A DNA stretch of 64,000 nt, from positions 1,860,001 to 1,924,000 of the forward strand of contig JAKULF010000004.1 in the NCBI GenBank assembly GCA_022661535.1, in the 5' to 3' direction. Made by a program: the position numbers and the translations under genes. Shown in pieces: positions 35,332 to 47,522 of the stretch. Positions within the stretch are counted from its first letter, which is position 1. Each line of letters opens with the position of its first letter. Source of the DNA: Eutypa lata (Eukaryota > Ascomycota > Sordariomycetes > Xylariales > Diatrypaceae). Below the pieces are notes generated by a model. The model was not told the origin of the DNA, searched no databases, and saw only the letters and a program-made list of their open reading frames with translations.

Positions 35332-36721
35332 CTAGCTATACCAGCCTCTGGCTCCAGGCCCTTTGTGGCTTTGCTCCTGGCGATGCTCTATCATGGGTTG
35401 AGTAATCTCAAATTCTTCGATGATATCTCGCCATATCGGCATATCGATAGGCCACACTGCTTGCTGTTTTTGTGAGTTGTGTTTGCCAGCGCCTGAATAG
35501 TCCTCCTGGCCAGTTGGCTCTGTTTACGATTTCAATTAGTTGTTACGACTTCAATTATGGTAGGGAAGACTTACGCAAACTTGGTAACTCATCCTCGTCA
35601 AATTCAATTTGTACACGACCGTCGCGTATCAAGAAGCTGGCATAGAACATATTCTCAACAGTCTGGCCAAAGGAGCGAGGGTTTATGAGGAACTTCATCA
35701 TGCAAATTCCGCCAGTAGAGCGCAACCCATACTTTTTCATCATTCTTGTTTGTTCCTCATCGCTTGCTCCCCTTTCCACAGCTGCTTCTATCTTGTCCTG
35801 GGCTTCACCGCAGACCTTTTCTAGACGTCGAAGGATCTTGGAACAAATGACGGTAAGATCGTTGTTCTCAGACCGTTGGACATCCTCGGCGTTTAGAATC
35901 TCTGGTCTCGTCTCTCTCAGGTTCCCTGGTCTGAATGGCGCGGTCCGCTTGACGATCTTGCGAACTTTCTTTTCCACAGAGAGAGGTCCAAGAAGGAAGC
36001 CGGATGTAGCAGGGCGCCGTATGTGAGGAAGACACGCGAAACGGCCTAAATGCTCCCAGTTGAACATATCGCCCTCATCCCCAATCTCATCCTCGTCATC
36101 ATCACTGCCAATAGCCCCTCGACCTGGTACCCTCCGTTGTTGTTGGGTGGACGTGAGCTCGGGCGCATCATCTTCGACTATGCCAGCGCCAAGTCGCATA
36201 TAAGTGATACACTTGGAAACGAACTCATCCACATCAACCCCTTGCGCAATATTTCCCGAAGTTAGACGCACGGTCTTTCGATAGGATGCATCGACGGTGC
36301 TGACTAGGAGTCTAGAATCGATGGTGGCTTCCGTGGTTTGCTTGATGCCAGCCGATAGCTCATTGGCTTTTCGCAGAGTCTCGTGTAAACCAGTTGAATC
36401 TGGCTGGAGATACTCGTCGTTGTTCTCGTTGAGGTCCCTGAGCAAGTTGCGAAGCCCTCGCTGAACATGACGTTTCTCCTCTAGGGACTGATCCGGGTCG
36501 TATTGATTGGAATCGTCATCATCGGTGATGTGGATCTCCGGCTCACGTGTTCGGCGCCTGGAGCTGGATGAAGTAGGTCCACTAGTCAGGGCTCGCTTTC
36601 TTCTGGAACTGCCTTCTGGGGCTTTGCCTTTGTCTCTCATGACCAGACTGCTATGCAGATTCTCTTTGTTGGATGAGGAGCCGGGAGAGTCCGGCTCCAT
36701 AGATGATGGTTGCGACGACAT
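35332..36721 (-). CDS. nse4: Smc5/6 complex kleisin subunit Nse4
   Basis: Exons 36721-35575 and 35519-35332; the 55-nt intron has GTAAGT and AACAG ends. Product 444 residues. Nse4 bridges the Smc5 and Smc6 heads and binds Nse1 and Nse3, serving DNA repair and replication-fork stability in the nucleus. The N-terminus is Ser-rich and basic. The kleisin head is around residues 100-190 (LEEKRHVQRGLRNLLRDLNE). The C-terminal Nse4 signature near residue 345 (MKFLINPRSFGQTVENMFYA, SFLIRDGRVQIEFDEDELP) continues in exon 2 with MPIWRDIIEEF and PMIEHR, ending GARGWYS. The chosen ATG begins MSSQPSSMEPDSPG; the open frame further upstream has no ATG. The gene is divergent from vps34. Confidence 0.93.
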
Positions 36722-37404
36722 GACTGGAGACCACTCGGAATAGAAGGCGACGCGCCAGGATAAGGAAGGTCGTGAACGATAATCAGACGAACGATGGATT
36801 GAATGAAGCCGCAAATTTGTTCTTTTAAGAAGCCTATAATGGCACGAATAAGAGCTGTTCTTTGCTGGATTGTTCCCCAATATTTTATCGCCTTTTTTGG
36901 TCGTTAAATGGATTGGTGCGCGTCGCGGAGGGATGGGGTGAGACGCGACAAACTGGGAGTTTAATTGATTGCCAAACCCACTTGATTTATTATGTAATTC
37001 AGTTTAGAGTTAACTACATAACTACATACATACATGCAGATTGGAGCCTTGGTGCCTGGCGCCTGACCACCTAGGAAAATCAGGAAGTGGACCAAGCTCC
37101 TGGGACATGACCCAGCTGCCTGTGCTACTGTACTACATCTATTACATACTTGCATACATATGTTTTTATCCAGCATAGCGGGGCCATGTCTATCTGTCTA
37201 ACTGTCAGCTTGTGACCTTCGCGGACCTATATACTATAGTACTTAGGTAATGAGGTAGGTTGAAAGGTGCTTGAGAGGATCGGATGCCCAACCACGATTG
37301 TAGTTAGATCTTCCATATCCAGCCTTGTCCTTCTTATCTACCTACTTACCCATATGCCTTTTCTATAACGCGACACAGCTCCGTCATGGACCACTGGTCT
37401 CAAT
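36722..37404. promoter_or_regulatory. shared promoter region, nse4 / vps34
   Basis: About 680 bp separate the two divergent start codons, so both promoters and 5' UTRs must lie here. An ATG at 37386, out of frame with the vps34 start, would open a short overlapping upstream frame if it is transcribed. Confidence 0.5.
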
Positions 37405-40343
37405 ATGGAACCCTTTTCGTTCGGTACCTCCGAATCCCTGGATTACCCAGTCAGCATTCGCATGTAAGCCTTAGTTTCTGCAGGTGATGGATGATGAAAG
37501 GAGTGGTTATTGTTGACTGACATGAAGCTTATGATATAGAATCAACCTCGAAGGTGATGAGACGCCTCATTTGTATTCAACTCTATTACAAAGACCAGAC
37601 CTTAGACACATCGGTTCCAACTCGAGGTACGTGCTCGCATAGCGATGGATTCAGTTAACTCCATACTAACTATATATATTTGCTAGCTCACATTCCGACC
37701 TCTACGTGACCGTCCAAGTCTGGGCTGGCTCCAAACCGCTTACAGTCCCAGTCCAAACGTCATATAAAGCGTTTCGAAACGAACGAAGGTACGCTCTCGG
37801 GCCGTTTGAACGAAGACCTACCTAGTCGAGATAATATCATTAACACGTGTATTAGATGGAATGAATGGCTAGCATTGCCAATACCCTACAAATCCCTCCC
37901 TCTAAATTCGTACCTTGCCATCACCATATGGGATATATCGCCGATTGGGGGAAAGGAGGCACAGGGTCATGCCATCCCATTCGGAGGCACAACCCTTCCC
38001 CTCTTCGATAAGGACAACCAGTTGCAGAAGGGTAGGCAGAAATGTCTATTACATAGGAATAAACAAGCCGATGGGAATGACAGCACTACAACTCCTTCCA
38101 CGATATCGAAGAGAAAGCCCGGGTCTAAAAGGGATGGCGCTACGGTAGAAGACAAGGAAGCCGAGGAATTAGAGAGGTTAGACAAGTTATTCAAGAAGCA
38201 CGAGATGAATGAAATACCTAGGGTCGAATGGTTGGATCAGCTCGTATACCGCAATACAGAAAAAAGAGGGTTGAAGGCAGCAAGAAGCTCTATCAAGTCA
38301 GTTCAACGCCAGTCTACTCCCGCCCCGGAGGGGACCGAAGCCGATAAAAATGGCGATCTTCTGGAGCCTTCCGTCGCCAGATTTATGCTAAACGTTGAAC
38401 TTCCCCGCTTCGACTTTCCTGTCGTATTCGCAGACCACGAATACCCACCACCCCCTATATCTTCATTACAACAGCTCTCAGCTTCACAATCAAATATCAT
38501 CATAAAGCCTCCCCCAGAGGTATCATATGGCCCTGGTATCAAAGGCCCTGGCGATACGAGTAAGGATGATGATTACCGTTATGTTAGGCTATATGATCCC
38601 GAAGTTGGCGCAAAAGATAACCCTGCAGAAAGCAAACACAGACGTCTCGTCAGAAGTCAGCACCGCCATGGAATCCTTGACAAAGACTTGAGACCCAACG
38701 CTAAGGTTCGCGATGAGCTGAATCAAATCATGTCTTACTCTCCAACGCATACTTTGCTGCCTGAAGAGAAAGACCTCGTGTGGAAGTTCAGGTATCACCT
38801 AACTAAAGACAAACGCGCTCTAACCAAGTTTGTGAAGTCTGTTAACTGGCAAGACCAAAGTGAATCGAAGCAGGCTATCCAAGTTTTAGGGAAGTGGACA
38901 GAAATTGAAGTGGACGATGCCCTGGAGCTTCTTGGCCCGACCTTTGACAACTCCGCGGTAAGGGCATACGCTGTCGAACGGCTGAGAAAGTCGGATGATC
39001 AAGAACTGCTTCTCTATTTGTTGCAGCTTGTCCAAGCCCTGAAGTTTGAGCATATATCAACGGACTCAGGTCAGCCTACGGTGCAAACTTCCTCCTTGGC
39101 AAACTTTCTCATCTCAAGAGCTATCGAAAACTTTACTCTCGGAAACTATTTCTTCTGGTACCTTGGCGTCGAATACGATGATAGAAGTCAAGATCAGGGC
39201 GAAGAAGCAAGTAAGATGTACGCGAAAGTCCAGTATAACTTCATGCAAGAATTGGAGAAACGCCCAGGCGGGAAAGAGACTCGTGCGACTTTCAAACGTC
39301 AGGCTGAGCTCATCACTGTCTTGTCAAAAATTTCGGCTGAAATTCAAGCTTCAAACGAGTCCATAACGAAAAAGATGGAAAAGGTCAAATCGTTTCTTGC
39401 GGATCCGAAGAACGAGATCGTGACAATTGACCCGCCGATTCCAATGCCCTTAGACCCATCAGTGATGGTCACTGGGGTAGTTCCAGAAGAGACACGGGTC
39501 TTCAAATCGTCATTGTCACCTATCATGGTGACATTCAAGACGATTTCTGGGAGTAAATATCCTATCATTTTCAAGACCGGAGACGATTTACGTCAGGATC
39601 AGCTTGTGATTCAAATCATCACGTTGATGGATCAGTTGCTTCAAAAAGAGAATCTTGACCTCAAACTTTCTCCATATAAGATTCTCGCAACGAGTACGGC
39701 AGCGGGAGCGTCCCAATTCGTTCCCTCGCAGACATTCGCTGCCATCTCATCTAAATACAGGAATAACCCGGCCTTGGCATACCTTAAACAGCAGAATCCT
39801 GATGATCGCGCCTACCTAGGTGTGCGAAAGGAAACGCTCGATACCTACGTCAAGTCCTGTGCCGGATACTGCGTCATCACGTATATCCTCGGGGTCGGAG
39901 ACCGCCATCTTGATAATCTACTCCTCGCTCCTGATGGTCACTTCTTCCACGCCGACTTTGGTTTCATTCTCGGCCGCGACCCGAAGCCCTTCGCGCCGGC
40001 CGTCAAACTCAGCAAGGAGATGGTCGACGCCATGGGTGGCTCGAACCCACCCAGCGAAGCATATCTCCATTTTAAGCAGTACTGCTTCCTAGCCTTCACA
40101 GCGCTGCGGAAGTCGTCTAATCTGATCCTGAACCTGTTCAGCCTCATGGTCCACGCCAACATACCGGATATCAAAGCCGAGCCGGACAAGGCCGTCTTCA
40201 AAGTCAAGGAACGCTTCCATCTGGAATTAAGTGAGGAGGATGCGATTAGACATCTAGATGGCATTTTGGAGGACAGCCTCAGTGGCATCATACCTGTCGT
40301 CATAGATAGGCTGCATGATTTCGTCCAAGCTTGGAGGAACTAG
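37405..40343 (+). CDS. vps34: phosphatidylinositol 3-kinase Vps34
   Basis: Exons 37405-37463, 37540-37626, 37687-37788 and 37856-40343; product 911 residues. The class III PI3-kinase makes PI3P on endosomes and phagophores, for vacuolar sorting and autophagy, in complex with Vps15, Atg6 and Atg14/Vps38. The short exons encode the N-terminal C2 region ([33 protein letters not shown]). A PIK helical domain lies around 325-520. The lipid kinase domain shows [11 protein letters not shown] near residue 659, catalytic loop GDRHLDN near 764 and [11 protein letters not shown] near 783. The C-terminus ends HDFVQAWRN, close to the usual ending of the family. Length fits mould orthologues. All joints keep frame. 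Confidence 0.95.
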
Positions 40344-42128
40344 ACGTCATAAGGGGCAGTCTACCAGGTTCACTTGGAGGAATAAAGAGAGTTATGGTAC
40401 CACTCAATATTCATATTCCGAAGCTACGGATATATATAACAGTCTTGCTACATATGTAAGGATGCCCAAATCGGTGGCCCGTCTTATCCAATACTTAGCT
40501 CTACTAGTAGGGATTGACAAGACGAAGAGAACAGAAAGGGGCAGCTGCCGGAAGGATAACCTTAACATTTATTTTCTCAACACAGCTAAAGGAGCCCAAT
40601 AAAGCCCTATCCGTTTAAGATTCTGAACATTGTTGTTTTATTTTAGGTATTTTACTCGCAAGTATAGACAATAATGGTCCGCTCAACTTCTTGTCCCCGA
40701 ACAGTTCTCTCTCTACATTAATATTTAACATAAGAATACAATCCTTCCTTGTTATGATCGTGCCTTAATTTCATTTCTACAATTTCGGTTGCATCACTAT
40801 GTTCATTTCAAGGAAGACAAACTTCCCATCTTAGAGTTACGGTCTCAAAATATGAATAAAGTTCCCCGAAGTTTGCCGTCTCACGAACCGTAACTCTACA
40901 ACGTACATAGCCAGAATACATGGGTCCCATGTCGAAAATGTTGCAGATAATAGCCGTCACTAGCAGACTAGGTAGGTATTTATGGAATTGCTACAAACAA
41001 ACACACTTCGGTACAAGGAATGAAAGATACAGACCTGTTGGCCTTCCTCCTGATAGTTACAAACCCCGAATCGGGTAGAGAGTATTGATGACTAACCTAG
41101 AAATTCTCCGTAAAATGTTTCGTTTCAGTGAATCCAGATCTCTGGTGGGGTCCCTGAATTAATCAAGCCACTCCCCGCTAGCTCCACTCTTAGTCAGAGT
41201 AGTACGTACATAGGTACTTAGCATGTAAGACGACTTCAAGTACCGGATGCTTCTAAACCGGCTATTAGTGCACGTAAATAGATCCTAACTAGGAATCTAA
41301 CGTAGATAAAGAAGTGAAATCGCGAACTTATATCTAAACTATTCATGCGTTAAGCTCGGGCACTACATACATGTAGGCTAGACCTCTTTGTTCAATACAC
41401 GAGCCAAGTAAGATCTTATACCTTTTCGGACATGAACTGGCGGTACCCCCGGGGGAAATCCCCCAGCCACTCTTTTGGGGCCCTTTTTTGGAGCTTTTGG
41501 ACCCCTGCCCTACTGGGCCCTGGCTTTCGAACCTCAAAGTCTCTCCACCAAAGAAGAGTAAAGTCAACGCGCCACCATTTTCCCGTCTCCTCCTCTCTCG
41601 TCTGTCTTCAAAGTGATTTGATTAGCTGCTTTCAGTCCGTTGTTTGCTGGGACAGCTCTACGTCAAATTGCCTTGACAGTACGAAATATCACGGGTACTG
41701 TTGCTTGTGGGTGTTTTAACATCTGGCACTCCTTCTATCGCACCATCTCCAGCCATTGCGTGCACCCAACAACGCCCAACCCGAGTTGTACTATCCGCTA
41801 AGCCATGTCAAAAGGGGGAATCGTATTTTAGCGCGAAAGTACCATTGGCTTCCAGCGACGATCCCAAAGTCAAACTATTCATTTTTGGTTTGCTTCATAC
41901 CCCCGGGGCCATCTTGAAATACATATCGTTCGATCTGGTCTTCTAATTTACACAATCTAAGTAGAGCTTGGCTTCAACTCGCTCTACTTCTATACACTAC
42001 AAGTCCTCACTCAACACGTTGGATCCCTATCGATCCCCTATCGCGCGACGCAGAATTGCCGTCGATCAACCGTGTCCACCCTTTAATTTCGCCGATTCAT
42101 CAGCGCGACGACGTCCAATATAGCAAAA
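40344..42128. other. intergenic, no gene recognised
   Basis: Holds the vps34 3' UTR. A palindromic CCCCCGGGGGAAATCCCCC lies near 41447-41465, and a pyrimidine-rich leader (41577-41640) probably belongs to the gene at 42129. The frames at 41432-41946 have no coding character. Confidence 0.45.
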
Positions 42129-42818
42129 ATGCCTAAATCTATCAAAACCACCGGCGGCAGCAATGACTCCACTAAGTCACCAACTGCGAAGCGCTTCGAG
42201 CTCCCTGTCCTGGACTTCAAGTTCGGTTCCCTGACCGAAGGTACTAACATCCCCGCGCCGCTACCCTCGCCAAAGGAGGAGGCTCCGCCACCGCCGAAGA
42301 AACAGGTTCCGGCCCCGGAGCCAGTGAAGCCAACGAAGCCGGTGCTAAAGGAGGAGGAGGAGACCAATGGTCACGTCAATGGTAGTGAGACATCCCCCAA
42401 GCCCGAGACTATCACTATACCCAGTTATGTGGGCGTAAAACGTCCCGCGGAAGAAGGCCCGGCATCGCCTACAGGATCGAGTCGAGGCAGTCTGCGACGT
42501 CTATTAAGCAAGTCATTATTGAACAAAACTTACGATGAACAAGCACCCACTTCCGGCCACTTACAAACTACTTCGAGACCCCCGAGCCGGACAGCGAGCA
42601 CCATGACCGAGGAGAGAAAGTCGAAGCGTAGCAGCGGGTGGTTCCGCCGCTTACGGCACCACGAAAACGATAACAAGAGGGTAAGCCAGCAGTTCGCACC
42701 GGCTCCCCCAACGCCGAAGCCCGCTGGCCCCCCGCCGCCTATGATCCCAGAACTCAGCGCCCTAGAGACCAAGGTCGATACCAATATCGGCGATGACATA
42801 TTCAAGGGTATCAAGTGA
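42129..42818 (+). CDS. basic, proline-rich hypothetical protein
   Basis: Single exon, 229 residues, starting MPKSIKTTGG. It is disordered and rich in Pro, Ser, Lys and Glu, with runs EEAPPPPKKQ and PKPAGPPPPM. A possibly conserved core (IPSYVGVKRPAEEGPASPTG then SLRRLLSKSLLNKTYDEQ) and a basic cluster with aromatic residues (KSKRSSGWFRRLRHHE) stand out; the cluster could bind membranes or nucleic acid. No signal peptide or membrane segment. I recognise no named domain; similar hypothetical proteins occur in related moulds. Third-position GC is high, supporting a real gene. Confidence 0.75.
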   Translation: MPKSIKTTGGSNDSTKSPTAKRFELPVLDFKFGSLTEGTNIPAPLPSPKEEAPPPPKKQVPAPEPVKPTKPVLKEEEETNGHVNGSETSPKPETITIPSYVGVKRPAEEGPASPTGSSRGSLRRLLSKSLLNKTYDEQAPTSGHLQTTSRPPSRTASTMTEERKSKRSSGWFRRLRHHENDNKRVSQQFAPAPPTPKPAGPPPPMIPELSALETKVDTNIGDDIFKGIK

Positions 42819-43040
42819 CCTCGGAGGGCGTGAGAAGAAAGCCTCCTCGGAAAGGCGGCGCGAGGATTGAGAAAACAACAACACTGCATATATTCACTAT
42901 GGTTTTTTTTGGCCGGCGAATTCTCGTTTACTACACCAAAGGAAGATACTCTACCGTCATGTGTATGATACGGCATACTTCTTTCTGCCTGTCATTTATC
43001 CACCCATTGTTTCCATTTTCCCCCATCATTTCTTCACTGC

Positions 43041-43060
43041 GAGAGAGAGAGAGAGAGAGA
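43041..43060 (+). repeat. (GA)n microsatellite
   Basis: About ten GA units, 220 bases after the stop codon at 42818, probably in the 3' UTR. Confidence 0.85.
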
Positions 43061-43558
43061 AAAGCAGCGAGAGAGTTTGCAGAGCTGTCCACAGAGTGGG
43101 CGATCTTAGATACCCAGCTCGTTGATGAGCTTATTCCCCCGGCATAACCTGATCAACTTTCATTCATACCTACTTTATTTCGACTTTATGTCACTAATCT
43201 TTCCTGAACCGAACGCACCTTCTACTATTACTATTTTTTCCCCCGAGCATGCGTGAGCATGTGTATGTACTTACCTATGTTTATGTGTGTCTGTATGTGT
43301 GTCTGGCTATACGGCAAGAAAATACCAATTTGGGAATATTTGCTTTATTCATGTATGGATATGCATTATCAAATCTTTGTCTACACATCTTCTCTTGGGC
43401 ATCATCGAAGAAAGCTCGAGGAACCTTTTCACCTTCGAAACTGTTTTTTGTTAGGTCTGCGCGATCGTTGCTTTGGATGAAATGGGGGGAGGAAAGCAGG
43501 AGGCGATAATATTGCGTTCCAATTGGGGATCAACGACGGCAGACGGAGGGGGCTGAGA

Positions 43559-43580
43559 GAGCGAGAGAGAGAGAGAGAGA
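43559..43580 (+). repeat. (GA)n microsatellite
   Basis: A second GA run in the same intergenic region, again with purines on the plus strand. Confidence 0.8.
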
Positions 43581-44567
43581 CAGTGAAAGGGGGAGAGAAG
43601 CGCTATCACGCACACATACTACTCACCAAATATTTGTTGATACGTTGCTTATGGGATACGAGAGTAAAAGACCTTTTAACGTCGCTTCTGCTTGTCTACT
43701 TCGAATGAGATATTTTTTTCCAGTTGATTTTTTGTGAGAATTTGATCATGTCTGATCTGGATCAGGTGTAAATAATGCTTTTGAATTTATATTTATATTT
43801 TACGATTTCACCATAATGCTAGCTTGTAAGATATATGATCTTACCCACCTACCTATGTACTTGAGATTACTAGTAGTATAATACATGACTACCTATGTTT
43901 AGCAGTACACATCTGACAGTCAGTCATTCTGGTATGGACCCCTATACTCATCAGTAAGTATGCATTTGTAACGTGGGGGATTCCTCCTTTTTGGATATTG
44001 TCTTACATACTATGAAGTATGTAACGTCAGACTAAATCGATTATCCTGGAGTTACCATCCAGGAAACCAGTGTACCACCCGCCAATATACGACAACTTTA
44101 GCCAATCGCAAAACCCTCCGACGAGTGGCTTGCATCACCTTTCCTTTGTGGCATCTTTGTAGTCAGGTTACATACTTACTGTTGAAGCGGCGCAGACTTA
44201 CGCCGCGCGGCACTGGAAAGCCCATCTCAGTGGTCTGATTGCCGGAGGAGGGTGGAGCCCGGTGGAACGGGGCGTATAACGTCATACGCACCGTCTTGGG
44301 AGCTATTTTATACGTGCATGCATAGTTACATATTTATTACATACAAAATAGCTACCGAGCTCGAACCGAAGAAGGGGAAGAAGTAAAGAAAAAGAAACGA
44401 CGGGAAGCCAAACCAAAAACCCCAGATCCAGATACCTTGTGCTACCTTATTACCCGGGAACGTGCTTTGGTGAAGAACGAGATTAATCATTGATAGAGAA
44501 GTTAAGAGACAAGACAATTGAGAGACGACGAAAACAGAATTCCCCCCCACCAACCAACCATCCAACC

Positions 44568-46062
44568 ATGATCACAGCACGGCCGCTCGGGTCCCGACAA
44601 GCTGTGGCGGCTTCCACTTCGTTCCTGAAAAGGTCGCCCCCCGTAAACGCCAGACCGACGATACAATGCGCAGCTACTACGGCGAGGGTTACGCCCCCGC
44701 TGACGAGCGTCCGCTGTAAATCGGGACCCTACGGTTACACCCAGGCCAAGTCGCTGGTTTTCAGTAAATTTGGTGAGCCGAGCGATGTTCTCAAGTGCGT
44801 GTCCCTCCCTATTCCGCCCCCTTACATTCCCCCGGTTTCCGGTTTCCGGGTCGGGTCATGCATGACCAATGCCCACACTGGATTACAGGATGTAACCACG
44901 TACATAGATAGCTAAGTAGTTAGCTAACACAACGTGCGACCTCGTCCCTAACAGAATACACACGCACTCCATCTCACCCACCCTCCCCGCCGACTCGGTC
45001 CTCCTCCGCACCCTCGCCGCACCCATCAACCCCGCCGACGTGAACACGATCCAGGGGACCTACGGTGTGAAGCCGCAATTCAGCCCGCTGATCGGCACGG
45101 CCGAGCCGTCCGTGATCCCCGGAAACGAGGGCGTCTTCGAGGTGCAGGCGACGACGTCCAAATCCCTCAGCAGGGGCGACTGGGTGATCCCAGCCAAGAC
45201 CGGGTTCGGGACGTGGCGCACGCACGCCGTCGCGGCCGCCGACGCCGTCCTCAAGATCGACAAAGCCGGGCTCACGCCCCTCCAGGCCGCCACCGTCGCC
45301 GTGAACCCGTGCTCGGCCTACCGCATGCTGCGCGATTTCGTCGGGACGGACAGCGGCCCCAGCGACGCCGACGCCGCCACGAGGCAGAAGTGGCTCGAGG
45401 GCGCGGGCCGCCCCATGCGCGAGGGCGACTGGTTCCTCCAGAACGGCGCCAACTCGGGCGTGGGGCGCGCCGCCATCCAGATCGGCCGGCTCTGGGGCCT
45501 GCGGTCCATCAACGTGGTGCGCGCGCGGCCCACCGAGGCCGAGACCGCCGCCCTCAAGGCCGAACTAAAAGAAATCGGCGCCACGCACGTCGTGACGGAG
45601 GAGGAGTTCCTCTCGTCGCGCGAGTTCGGCGCCCGCGTCCAGGAGTGGACCAAGGGCTCCTCCCAGCACGGCGGCGGCGGCGTCCGGCTGGGCCTGAACT
45701 GCGTCGGCGGGAAGTCGGCGCAGGCCGTGGCGCGGAACCTGGCCGACGGCGCCACCATGGTCACGTACGGCGGCATGGCGAGGCAGCCCGTCGCGCTGCC
45801 CACGGGCCTGCTCATCTTCAAGGACCTGCGGTTCCGCGGGTTCTGGCTCAGCCGCTGGGCCGATTCCGACCGCGCCCAGAAGCAGCGCACCGTCGATGAG
45901 ATACTAGATTTCTACCGCGCGGGCGAGTTTCGCGATGTCCCCGTTCAGCAGGTGGGCTGGGGCTGGGAAACCGAGGAGGGCGTGCTGAGGGGGGCTGTGC
46001 AGGGGACGCTGGAGGGGTTTAGGGGTGGGAAGGGCGTTTTTGTTTTTGAGGATGAGTCGTGA
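44568..46062 (+). CDS. etr1: mitochondrial enoyl-[acyl-carrier-protein] reductase (Etr1/MECR)
   Basis: Exons 44568-44794 and 44955-46062; the 160-nt intron has GTGCGT and AACAG ends. Product 444 residues. It catalyses the last, NADPH-dependent step of mitochondrial type II fatty acid synthesis, which supplies octanoate for lipoic acid. The first ~50 residues are rich in Arg, Ser and Ala without acids, a typical matrix-targeting peptide. The MDR-superfamily body follows: NPADVNTIQGTYG carries the expected catalytic Tyr (about residue 112). The Rossmann motif NGANSGVGRAAIQIGRLWG starts near residue 238, then RPTEAETAAL, LNCVGGKSAQ, TYGGMARQPV and FKDLRFRGFWLSRW. All are hallmarks of Etr1. The high GC content creates long shadow frames on other strands. 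Confidence 0.94.
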
Positions 46063-46841
46063 GAGGGGAGGAAGTAGGGAGGAAAAGACTCAAAGGGGAG
46101 GAGAGATGATCAGTTGGCCGGTCAGTCGCATGGTATATAGATGAAAACCTGGGTCGTTGGGCTGTACAAACGGAACATTGAGAGTATGGCGGTCTATAGG
46201 TAATACCTATTCCGCGTCGATGGTAGCAAGGAGCATGATGGGACCTTGTAAAGTACGGAGTTAGGTCAATACCGGCACAGTGACTAGGGCTCTTCCACAC
46301 ATCCTAGCACTTTCTATCGGTAGCATGTAAGGTATGTATCCGAGGTGGTCAGCACAACTTTTACATTAATATACTGCAAAGACAGAACTCCCGGCTAGTT
46401 TGTCCGCTTAGAGCTCTTTGTATTTGCCATTGCAACATGCGCCGCAAAGTTACCCATTTCTGCTTAGGGTACGACTATCAAGGAAAGACCAAAAGCTCAA
46501 GATACCGTGAAATCTATTCCCTGAATACCGAATAAAAAAAATACAACAATTTGACCTCAAGCAAAGAACCTCTCAAAATATTCTATTGTTCGGGCATCAG
46601 TCATAAACGACTAGCAAACTGACGAAAGAGGCAAAATCATCCCTCATTTCCTGCAACTGAGCATTTCTGTCTGACTCGGCACCTTTACTGTCGCTAGAGC
46701 TAGCCTATGTAGCTCCGCCCATCATATTCCACTTCCCGAATTTACTGCCTTGTCCCTTTGCCTCTAGTCCTGCGTATTCTTTGTGAGTAACTGCTGAACA
46801 TCTTTGCTGACGAAGTGCAATCCAATCCCCTATTGCGGCTA
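46063..46841. other. convergent intergenic region
   Basis: 3' UTR space between etr1 and ubc13; nothing else recognised. Confidence 0.5.
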
Positions 46842-47522
46842 CTATTGGGGCATGGCGTGTTGTTTGGTCCACTCCCGGGCGGTGGTAATGGCCTTGCTCT
46901 CGTCCTCCTTCCAAGCCTTGGCGACATCAGCGGCGAGAGGGTCATCGGGGTTAGGCGCGCCGAGGAGAGCTTGAATCGATAGAAGAATGGTCCGGATCTG
47001 GAGGGCGGGCGACCAGTTGTCTGTGACACCAAAATTCCAGTTTGTCAGCCCTCGGGCGCGTATGAGAGTTATGAAGAGTGAACTATGGAACATCTTACTC
47101 TTGAGCACATCTAAACAGATCCGGCCCAGTCGATCGACATTGGGATGATAGATCTTTGTCAGAAAGCGGATCTTCGGCGGCACCATCGGGTAGTCCTCCG
47201 TGAGAAATAGCTCTAGCTTGAACTTGCCCCCTGTAGAATCACATTGAATGATAAGCATGACAGATCGAGAGTTGGTTCCATGCGGCAGAATGGACTACGC
47301 ACCCTCATATGGTGATCCTTGGGGGCCGTGGATCTCGACATCGAAATATCGAAGGTTGTCGTCATGGGGCACGGCACTAATACCAGGGACACTTTGAAAA
47401 CAATGTTAGATAATCAAGGTTGAGATAGGACGTAAGGTATTTACCAGAAGCCAGTTGTAATGCACTTACGGTTCGGTCATCAGCCGTTCCGTCTCCTTCA
47501 CAATCCGTTTTGGTAACGCCAT
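46842..47522 (-). CDS. ubc13: ubiquitin-conjugating enzyme E2 Ubc13
   Basis: Exons 47522-47470, 47391-47303, 47230-47099 and 47020-46842; product 150 residues, the usual family length. Ubc13 pairs with the E2 variant Mms2 to build Lys63-linked ubiquitin chains on PCNA in error-free DNA damage tolerance. The sequence begins [18 protein letters not shown] and carries the E2 core: [38 protein letters not shown], then the catalytic Cys86 in [26 protein letters not shown] and NPDDPLA follow. The Ubc13-type Met64 in the PMVPP loop fits Mms2 binding. Acceptors CAAAG and CACAG and donor GTAAGA were placed by matching the protein family. Confidence 0.95.

Larger units (their letters stand above)
42819..44567. 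other. intergenic with (GA)n tracts
   Basis: Includes the 3' UTR of the preceding gene and the promoter of ETR1. Contains (GA)n runs at 43041-43060 and 43561-43580. Short frames at 43249-43708 show no coding character. Confidence 0.5.

Noticed and set aside
45213..45899. 228-codon frame inside etr1
   Set aside because: Arg-rich alternative frame of a GC-rich exon; the etr1 frame has clear family motifs.
46842..47258. Continuous 138-codon frame through ubc13
   Set aside because: Reads through an intron; the spliced product matches Ubc13 without the insert.
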